A DNA stretch of 5,005 bases from Bacteroidota bacterium (GTDB lineage Bacteria > Bacteroidota > Bacteroidia > UKL13-3): the NCBI GenBank assembly GCA_947449515.1, contig CANFSD010000141.1:1-5005 (forward strand). Reading direction: 5' to 3'. Every line of letters begins with the position of its first letter. Positions within the stretch are counted from its first letter, which is position 1. Shown here in pieces: positions 1-5,005 of this stretch. The position numbers and the translations under genes are program-made. The notes under the pieces were generated by a model. It worked only from the letters and a program-made list of their open reading frames with translations. It was not told where the DNA came from and did not search any database.

Positions 1-516
1 GGAGCGGGCAAAGGAACCATTGTAGATTATTTAACTACGCATCATGGCTTTCAACATTTTTCGGTTAGAGGCTATTTGATACAAATTATTAAGGCTGCTG
101 GAAAAGAGGTAAACCGCGATTCGCTTACCCATACCGCCAATGAATTGCGTGCGGCGAATTCGCCAAGTTTTATTGCAGAGGAATTGTTTAAGGAAGCAGA
201 AAAAAGCGGTGCCAATTGTATTATTGAGAGTATAAGAACAGTAGGAGAGGTAACGGCATTAAAGGCTAAAGGTAATTTTAATTTACTTTCTGTTGATACA
301 GACAGGCGCTTGCGATACGAGCGTATTTTGTTGCGAGGTTCGGAGACAGACCAAATTTCTTTTGAAACATTTTCAGCCAATGAAGAGCGTGAATTGAGCA
401 GCAACGATCCCAATAAACAAAACTTAAGTGCTTGTATGGCTTTGGCCGATTATCACTTTACGAACAACGGAACTTTTGAAGATTTATATAAACAATTGGA
501 TCTAATTTTAGGATAA
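1..516 (+). CDS. P-loop (d)NMP kinase / dephospho-CoA kinase-like protein, UPF0200-like, 5' end missing
   Basis: The frame is open from base 1 to the TAA at 514-516 and gives 171 visible residues; the true start lies left of the window. The first visible residues, GAGKGT, are the end of a Walker A loop, so only a short N-terminal piece (probably about 10 residues) is missing. Further on are IIESIRTVGEV (residues 74-84), which resembles the conserved D-G-I-R...E-V strand of this kinase class, an Arg-rich lid-like segment (VDTDRRLRYERI, 98-109), an acidic stretch (NEERELSS, 127-134), ALADY (147-151) and a C-terminal TNNGTFEDL (154-162). This order matches what I recall of the archaeal UPF0200 family and of dephospho-CoA kinase-like AAA_18 proteins, which bind ATP and are presumed to phosphorylate a small substrate. 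The substrate cannot be told from the sequence. The stop codon is one base from the ATG of a dCMP deaminase, which suggests a shared transcript, translational coupling and a role in nucleotide metabolism. The kinase fold is fairly sure; the exact function is unknown. Confidence 0.7.
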   Translation, partial: GAGKGTIVDYLTTHHGFQHFSVRGYLIQIIKAAGKEVNRDSLTHTANELRAANSPSFIAEELFKEAEKSGANCIIESIRTVGEVTALKAKGNFNLLSVDTDRRLRYERILLRGSETDQISFETFSANEERELSSNDPNKQNLSACMALADYHFTNNGTFEDLYKQLDLILG

Positions 517-517
517 G

Positions 518-1021
518 ATGGGAGTTATTGCAGAAGAAAAATATGTTCGTCCGAGTTGGGATGAATATTTTATGGAAGTAATGGAAGCAATAAGCAAACG
601 CGCTACATGTGGACGTGGTCGCAGCGGTTGCGTTATTGCTAGGGAAAACCAATTATTGGTTACAGGGTATGTTGGGTCGCCCATAGGATTGCCGCATTGC
701 GATGAAGTAGGACACCAAATGAAGAAAATGATTCATGAGGATGATAGTATAACAGAACATTGTGTGAGAACGGTACATGCAGAGCAGAATGCCATTTGTC
801 AGGCCGCTAAAAACGGCGTGGCGCTAGATGGTGCTACCTTGTATTGCAGAATGACGCCTTGCAGGGTTTGTGCTATGTTAATAATAAATTGCGGCATTAA
901 GCGCGTAGTTTGTGAACGCAAATACCATGCCGGTGGAGAGAGTGAGGAGATGTTAAAAAGAGCGGGTGTAAGCCTAGAATTTTTTCACAACGAAGTACAA
1001 AGTTACGAAGGCAAAAAATAG
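518..1021 (+). CDS. Zinc-dependent deoxycytidylate (dCMP) deaminase family protein (ComEB-like)
   Basis: This is a complete 167-residue protein of normal length for the family. It is predicted to hydrolyse dCMP to dUMP and ammonia in the cytoplasm, supplying dUMP for thymidylate synthase. The N-terminus carries the typical RPSWDEYFM (11-19). The catalytic zinc site is clear: HAE at 87-89 (His87 ligand, Glu89 proton shuttle) and PCRVC at 114-118 (Cys115 and Cys118 ligands). Cys31, His60-Cys61, His66 and His81-Cys82 are candidates for the second, structural zinc seen in dCMP deaminases. The segment GYVGSPIGLPHC (50-61) corresponds to the nucleotide/effector loop usually written GYNG; here Val replaces the usual Asn. 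The ATG at 518 follows the upstream stop as TAA-G-ATG, with an AGGA four bases before it that could act as a weak ribosome binding site. Family membership is secure; dCMP as substrate is likely but not proven, since related cytidine-deaminase-fold enzymes share the zinc motifs. Confidence 0.93.
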   Translation: MGVIAEEKYVRPSWDEYFMEVMEAISKRATCGRGRSGCVIARENQLLVTGYVGSPIGLPHCDEVGHQMKKMIHEDDSITEHCVRTVHAEQNAICQAAKNGVALDGATLYCRMTPCRVCAMLIINCGIKRVVCERKYHAGGESEEMLKRAGVSLEFFHNEVQSYEGKK

Positions 1022-1024
1022 GGA

Positions 1025-3208
1025 TTAGGCAATTGGAAAATGAAGGGTAAATACGGTTCCCTCACCTTCTTTGCTTTTAACCGAAATGCTTCCATTGTTT
1101 CGCTCAACAAATTCTTTGGTAAGGATAAGGCCAATACCTGCGCCTCTTTCGCCTTTGGTACCATAATTACCTTGTTTGGTTTTAAAACTAAATAAATTGG
1201 TTAAAATTTCTTTGCTCATGCCAATTCCGTTGTCTTTTATTTGAATAAGCACAGAGGTGTTTTCTTGCGCAAGGGTAATACTAACCTTTCCACCATTGCC
1301 GCTAAATTTAATGGCATTATTAATGAGGTTTCGTAGTATAATATCTATGTGGTCTGGGTTGGCCCAAGCCAGCAAGTTTAAATCTCCTAGAAGCGCTAAT
1401 TCAATATTTTTTTCTGAAACATTCTCCTTAAATAACTTGAAATTTCTTTCTACCAACATGGCAATATTGGTTTTAGCCTGAATGTTTTCTTGGTTGTTGG
1501 CCATTTCATTTTTTGCCCAATTGAGCGTATTATCTAAAAGAAGGCCAATGGAGCTTAATTGATTTTTAAAGTTTATTTGGGCAAGCGCATAGTCTTCTTT
1601 GGTTAACAAATCTTCATCCATCATTTCAATAAATTGAGAGAGTGTAAAAATAGGCCCTCTTAAATCGTGAGAAATAATTGACAGTGTTTTGTCTTTAAAG
1701 GCATTAAGGTCTTCTAGTTTGCCCGCTTGGTTTTCTATTTCTAATTTTTGGGATAGTATTTTGTCTTTGGCATGCAGTTCTTTTAGCCTGTATTTATTGA
1801 TAAAGAATAAAAAGATTACCAGCATAATGATGAGCAATGCCATTGCTGTTAAGAGCAATTTCTGAAAGTTTTGTTTTTGCTCTTGGATGGCCTTGTCTTT
1901 TTCTAAAGAAGTAATTTCTTTTTGTTTATTGGCTAATTGAAAATTAAAGGTTACCTCTTGAATTTTTCTATTTGTTTCGTCACCAAACATGCTGTCTTTG
2001 TAAGCCAAAAAGGTGTTTAGGTATTGGATAGCTTTTTCGTGGTTATTTTGTTTTTGGTAGGCTTTTGCAAGTGCTTCAGATGCTTGAAAAAGGTGAATTT
2101 TACTATGAAAGGATTTGGCAAGTTTATATCCTTTTTCTAGTTGTAAAATGCTTTCTGATAGTTTGTTTTGGTCAAATAGGGCTTTCCCCATTCCAATTTC
2201 ACAAATTGCCATTCCATTAACATCATTGAAAAGTTGTGAGATTATATTTGATTTTTTGAAACATTCATAGGCGGTATCTGGCATGCCTATTTTAAGATAG
2301 GTTTCACCAATATTTGCGAAGGCAATTGCTCCGCTTTCTTCAAAGTTGTTTTTGGTTGCAATGGCAACAGCTTGGTAATAATAATCTAAGCCTGTTGAAA
2401 AATTTTTCTTATTAATTGCGCTTCCACCCATGGCAATAAGCGCTTCCATGGTAGCTTGTTCACTGTTAAGTTTTTTAGAAAGTTCGAATGCTTTTTTAGC
2501 GTTGATATAGACGTTTTCTGAATTATTCAGATAGAAATACACACCAGAAATATTTAGATAACTGTTAAACATTCCAAAGGAATCTCTTAAGTTTTCTCGT
2601 ATTTTAAGGCCTGAATACAGCATTTTAAGCGCCTCCAAATAATTTCCTTGGTCTGTATAAGTATTCCCAATATTATTATAGGAATCTCCAATTCCTTTCA
2701 CATCATTAATTTCTTTTCTGATGTTTAAACTATATTTATAGTATTGAAGTGATAGGTCATATTTGCCATTGTTATGGTAAATAATAGCAATATTATTGTA
2801 TGAGTTTGCTTCTCCTTTTTTGTCCTTAACTAAAGTGTAAATATCCAGGGCTTTTCTATTGTATGCTAATGCTTTTACGTTTTCACCTATTAGGTAGCTT
2901 CCTATTCCTATACACCTATAGCCGTCTGCTTTTCCTTTGTTATAGTTTTGTTGTAAAGCCAAAGACAAACCTTTGTTTCCCCAGAAAAGCATGCTGTCTG
3001 GGTTTATATTAATAAAACTCAGTGCTAGTTTGTTATATAGGTCAACTTTTAAACTATCGTTTGTTTTGCAAACATTAATTTGTTGGTGTAAGTCTTCGAT
3101 CTCTTTGTTTTGGCCAACAGCAGTTTGCCTTTGACCAAAAACAATGGTTTGCAAGAAAAGGGTAGTAATAAAAAAGAATAGAATTCTTAGTTTGGGCGAT
3201 TTGGGCAT
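1025..3208 (-). CDS. TPR-repeat transmembrane sensor histidine kinase
   Basis: This is a complete 727-residue membrane sensor kinase. Residues 1-25 form a signal peptide (Lys/Arg-rich start, hydrophobic run, VFG end). Residues about 55-410 hold roughly nine tetratricopeptide repeats with a period near 40 residues (for example SYNNIAIIYHNNGKYDLSLQ at 136-155 and the parallel SYNNIGNTYTDQGNYLEALK at 176-195). A Gln/Lys/Glu-rich coiled coil (about 424-450) leads to one membrane segment (451-470). A second coiled coil (about 474-505) leads to the HisKA helix with the phospho-acceptor His514 in SHDLRGP. The HATPase domain has an N box (RNLINNAIKF, Asn627 and Asn631), G1 (DNGIG, 659-663), an F box (LFSF, 672-675), G2 (GAGIGL, 689-694) and a GEGT motif (715-718). 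The TPRs are therefore predicted to be periplasmic and to sense a protein or envelope signal, with phosphotransfer in the cytoplasm. There is no receiver domain and no response regulator in the window. The ATG at 3208 is chosen because it gives the signal peptide; no Shine-Dalgarno is seen, as is usual in Bacteroidota. The signal and the partner are unknown. Confidence 0.95.
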   Translation of the reverse strand: MPKSPKLRILFFFITTLFLQTIVFGQRQTAVGQNKEIEDLHQQINVCKTNDSLKVDLYNKLALSFININPDSMLFWGNKGLSLALQQNYNKGKADGYRCIGIGSYLIGENVKALAYNRKALDIYTLVKDKKGEANSYNNIAIIYHNNGKYDLSLQYYKYSLNIRKEINDVKGIGDSYNNIGNTYTDQGNYLEALKMLYSGLKIRENLRDSFGMFNSYLNISGVYFYLNNSENVYINAKKAFELSKKLNSEQATMEALIAMGGSAINKKNFSTGLDYYYQAVAIATKNNFEESGAIAFANIGETYLKIGMPDTAYECFKKSNIISQLFNDVNGMAICEIGMGKALFDQNKLSESILQLEKGYKLAKSFHSKIHLFQASEALAKAYQKQNNHEKAIQYLNTFLAYKDSMFGDETNRKIQEVTFNFQLANKQKEITSLEKDKAIQEQKQNFQKLLLTAMALLIIMLVIFLFFINKYRLKELHAKDKILSQKLEIENQAGKLEDLNAFKDKTLSIISHDLRGPIFTLSQFIEMMDEDLLTKEDYALAQINFKNQLSSIGLLLDNTLNWAKNEMANNQENIQAKTNIAMLVERNFKLFKENVSEKNIELALLGDLNLLAWANPDHIDIILRNLINNAIKFSGNGGKVSITLAQENTSVLIQIKDNGIGMSKEILTNLFSFKTKQGNYGTKGERGAGIGLILTKEFVERNNGSISVKSKEGEGTVFTLHFPIA

Positions 3209-3240
3209 TTGAAGGAAATGAGGGCTTTTGAGGACATTTT

Positions 3241-3274
3241 ACTTGATTAGAAAAAATGAAATTTCTTTTCAAGT
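3241..3274. repeat. Imperfect inverted repeat in the spacer upstream of the histidine kinase
   Basis: ACTTGA at 3241-3246 is complementary to TCAAGT at 3269-3274. After a 2-nt mismatch on each side the arms continue with AGAAA (3249-3253) against TTTCT (3262-3266), leaving an 8-nt loop. This makes 11 pairs in 34 bp, nearly all A/T. It lies 33 bp before the start codon of the kinase. It could be an operator for a dimeric regulator or a weak hairpin in the leader; it is not followed by a clear T-run on the - strand, so it is a poor intrinsic terminator. Chance is a real alternative in such AT-rich DNA. Confidence 0.4.
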
Positions 3275-3277
3275 ATA
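3270..3277 (-). promoter_or_regulatory. Possible Bacteroidota-type -7 element for the histidine kinase
   Basis: Read on the - strand this is TATACTTG, one base off the Bacteroidota -7 consensus TAnnTTTG. It sits about 60 bp upstream of the kinase ATG, which leaves room for a leader. A convincing -33 TTG element at the usual spacing is not seen, so this is a weak call. It overlaps the right arm of the inverted repeat at 3241-3274. Confidence 0.3.
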
Positions 3278-3320
3278 CTAAATTAATTTCAGTTTAATGC
3301 TAGCCTCAGCCCTTAATTTA

Positions 3321-4616
3321 TTACCAGTATACCTGCCCGCTTAACCTTGCCAATTCTATTTTGGCCATGCATAATTGGTATTCGTATTGCAAGCGCGCTA
3401 ATACTGCACGTTGAAGGCCATTGGCTGCATAGGTAATATCTAAATAGGTTGCCACGCCATTTTTATACCTGCTTTGTGTAAGCAATAACAAAGATTGTGC
3501 AGATTGAACTTGACTTTCGCAATTTACCAATCGCGCTTCGTTGCTTTCAATATCAATTAATGCTTGTTTGATATCTTTTCTAAAGGTGTTGTTTAAGCTA
3601 CGTAAACCAAACTCTGCTTGCTTCAAGCTTTGGTTCGCCATAAATACTTGTGCATTTAATTTGCCACCAGTATAAATTGGAACATTTAGGCTTACACCCG
3701 CTAAATAGTTGAACCTGTTTTGAAAAATATCTGGTTGGTAGCCATTTCTGAAACCTGCCGCAGCCGTAGCGTTTAAGGTAGGTGTTAGTTGGCGTTTGTT
3801 AAAACTTAAATCGCTTTGTGCTTGCAAAACTTTGCTTTTTGCCAGGGCAAACTCACTGTTTTGCGTTTCTGCATTTTTAAGGTAGTCTTCAAATTTTGCC
3901 TTTGTGAATTCAAAATTAAAATTGTTTTGTTCAATGCTGTTTTTACCTGTTGTATACTCTAGTAAGTTGAGTTGTTTTTGAAGGGCATTTTCTAGATCAA
4001 CTTTTCTGTTAAGTTCACTATCTATAGTGGCTTGAATATTATACAAATCAACCATTAAGGCATCTCCGTTGCGTAATTTACTTTCTATTAAATGTTTGTT
4101 TTCACGGAAATAAGAAATTACACTGTCTTGAATATAGATGGCTTTTTTAAGGTAAATGATATAGTAATAAATTCCTGCTACCTGTGCAGCCAATTGTGTT
4201 TTATTATAGTCAATGGTATGCTTGCTATATTTTAATTCTTCCTTTGATTTTTGAACAGCGGCATGCAATCTGCCAAAATCTAATAGCACATAATTAGCAG
4301 CAACAGATGCGTTTAAATTATTATTGGGTTGAAACTGCAAAACCTTTGTAACACCTGGCGCCACAGGAAAATTAACTTGGCCGATAGGGTCAATGTAACT
4401 ATACGCAACAGAGCCTGCCACTGTTGGCATTTGGGCGCTTTGGGTGCTTTTTAATTTACCTTCTGCAATGTATTGTATTTGCTGTAGTTCTTGAAGTTTT
4501 GGGAAGTAGCCAAACGACTCGTTAATGAGTGTTTTTAACTCGTTTGCATTTTGTGCTTGCAGCATCAAACTTAAACTGACTGATAGGCTAAATAAGAAAA
4601 AATATTTTTTGAACAT
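3321..4616 (-). CDS. TolC-family outer membrane efflux protein
   Basis: This is a complete 431-residue protein, a usual length for TolC/OEP channels, which trimerise into a beta-barrel plus a long periplasmic alpha-helical tunnel and let inner-membrane pumps export drugs directly to the outside. Residues 1-21 are a signal peptide (MFKKYFF..., ending LQAQ) with no lipobox Cys, so it is not a lipoprotein. The two-fold internal repeat of the family is visible: LRNGDALMVDLYNIQA (181-196) in the first half matches RYKNGVATYLDITYA (383-397) in the second. LLDFGR (111-116) and the parallel VPIYTGGKL (312-320) mark the two barrel-to-helix regions. The chain ends in Trp, in line with an outer-membrane barrel. 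The start at 4616 is 10 bp after the stop of an MFS drug-transporter gene, so the two are almost surely co-transcribed and this is the outer-membrane partner of that pump. The leader is A/T-rich with no Shine-Dalgarno. Family assignment is firm; the exported substrate is unknown. Confidence 0.95.
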   Translation of the reverse strand: MFKKYFFLFSLSVSLSLMLQAQNANELKTLINESFGYFPKLQELQQIQYIAEGKLKSTQSAQMPTVAGSVAYSYIDPIGQVNFPVAPGVTKVLQFQPNNNLNASVAANYVLLDFGRLHAAVQKSKEELKYSKHTIDYNKTQLAAQVAGIYYYIIYLKKAIYIQDSVISYFRENKHLIESKLRNGDALMVDLYNIQATIDSELNRKVDLENALQKQLNLLEYTTGKNSIEQNNFNFEFTKAKFEDYLKNAETQNSEFALAKSKVLQAQSDLSFNKRQLTPTLNATAAAGFRNGYQPDIFQNRFNYLAGVSLNVPIYTGGKLNAQVFMANQSLKQAEFGLRSLNNTFRKDIKQALIDIESNEARLVNCESQVQSAQSLLLLTQSRYKNGVATYLDITYAANGLQRAVLARLQYEYQLCMAKIELARLSGQVYW

Positions 4617-4626
4617 AAACTAAATT

Positions 4627-5005
4627 TTAATGGGCTTCCTCTGCAACTTTTGCTTGCGTAGCCGCGCTAATTTTTTGCGTACGCAACATAAATAGGAAAG
4701 GTATGGTTAGAATAAAAAACACACTGATTAGAATAAATGAATCGAGGTAAGACAATAAAAATGCTTGTTTGGTAACAGCAAAATCAATGGTCCTAAAGGC
4801 AGCAGTTTGGGCATCAATGGCATTTAAACCTTTGGCCATAAACATATTGGCAGCACCACTTAATCGCTGCATCATTTCGGGGTCGTTGGCAGCGGTGTTG
4901 GTAATTAGATCTGCGCGATGAATAGCAAATCTTTGGGTTACAAATGTGTTCATTACGGCAATACCAAAAGCGCCGCCTAATTGGCGCAACATGTTTGTTA
5001 GTCCA
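4627..5005 (-). CDS. DHA2-family (EmrB/QacA-type) MFS drug efflux transporter, C-terminal part
   Basis: The frame is open through the right edge (first full codon at 5004-5002), giving the last 125 residues of a protein that would normally be about 500 residues with 14 membrane helices. A Met at 4992 is internal, not a start: the residues before it (GLTN) continue the conserved segment GLTNMLRQLGGAFGIAVMNT, which resembles the start of the next-to-last helix of EmrB-type exporters. A hydrophilic periplasmic-type loop follows (about residues 22-78), then the final helix (about 81-107, FILISVFFILTIPFLF) and a short basic/Ala-rich cytoplasmic tail ending EEAH. These proteins are inner-membrane proton-driven drug exporters, which in Gram-negatives work with an EmrA/HlyD-type adaptor and a TolC channel. 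The TolC-family gene follows after 10 bp, which supports this role. The family is well supported despite the short fragment; specificity cannot be judged. Confidence 0.9.
   Translation of the reverse strand, partial: GLTNMLRQLGGAFGIAVMNTFVTQRFAIHRADLITNTAANDPEMMQRLSGAANMFMAKGLNAIDAQTAAFRTIDFAVTKQAFLLSYLDSFILISVFFILTIPFLFMLRTQKISAATQAKVAEEAH

Noticed and set aside
76..516. A TTG at 76 as the start of the first gene
   Set aside because: The same frame is open to base 1 and encodes the Walker A residues GAGKGT before the TTG, so the TTG is an internal Leu codon of a gene truncated by the window edge.
72..652. Open frames on the - strand opposite the kinase and deaminase genes (72-413 and 458-652)
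   Set aside because: They lie antisense to well-supported genes, have low-complexity Ser/Leu- or Phe/Cys-rich translations and no recognisable domain.
1042..1078. Possible + strand terminator for the deaminase: GAAGG (1042-1046) pairing with CCTTC (1065-1069), followed by a T-rich TTTGCTTTT
   Set aside because: The stem is only 5 bp with an 18-nt loop and an interrupted T-tract, and it lies in the conserved GEGT region of the kinase gene, so coding constraint explains it equally well.
1257..1481. Open frame on the + strand within the histidine kinase gene
   Set aside because: It is antisense to the conserved HATPase region and its translation shows no protein family feature.
1300..3040. Repeat-like periodicity of about 120 bp on the - strand in the 5' half of the kinase gene
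   Set aside because: It reflects the 40-residue TPR protein repeats; the DNA copies are too diverged to be a nucleotide repeat or a CRISPR array.
3075..3272. Small - strand open frame overlapping the start of the histidine kinase in another frame
   Set aside because: Its translation has no recognisable feature, while the overlapping frame starting at 3208 gives a proper signal peptide and continues into the kinase.

Overview
The window looks like a chromosomal segment from a member of the Bacteroidota. The evidence is AT-rich DNA, the general absence of strong Shine-Dalgarno sequences (A/T-rich leaders instead), a large sensor kinase with a signal peptide and periplasmic TPR repeats (an architecture common in that phylum), and the style of the efflux genes. 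This assignment is an inference from protein and leader features, not from a marker gene.

Layout. Positions 1-1021 (+ strand) hold a two-gene nucleotide-metabolism unit. The first gene is the 3' part of a P-loop kinase resembling dephospho-CoA kinase and the UPF0200 family, cut by the window edge inside its Walker A motif. One base after its stop codon a complete zinc-dependent dCMP deaminase begins. Everything from 1025 to the right edge is on the - strand. Read in the direction of transcription (right to left) it holds the C-terminal end of a DHA2 (EmrB/QacA-type) MFS drug transporter, then after 10 bp a TolC-family outer-membrane efflux protein, then after a 112-bp spacer a 727-residue TPR sensor histidine kinase. 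The kinase ends 3 bp from the deaminase stop codon, so the two blocks converge.

How the genes may work together. The deaminase makes dUMP from dCMP, feeding dTTP synthesis. The neighbouring P-loop protein is probably translated with it, but its substrate is not known. The MFS protein and the TolC-type channel form the inner- and outer-membrane ends of a drug-export system; the expected periplasmic adaptor is not visible and would have to lie beyond the right edge. The histidine kinase may be a separate unit with its own promoter in the 112-bp spacer, which contains an imperfect inverted repeat and a weak promoter-like element. No response regulator is in view.

No tRNA, rRNA, insertion sequence, CRISPR array or origin was seen. 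The only non-coding stretch of note is the 112-bp spacer. The best candidate for something underexplored is the pairing of the UPF0200-like kinase with the dCMP deaminase; the rest is fairly ordinary.
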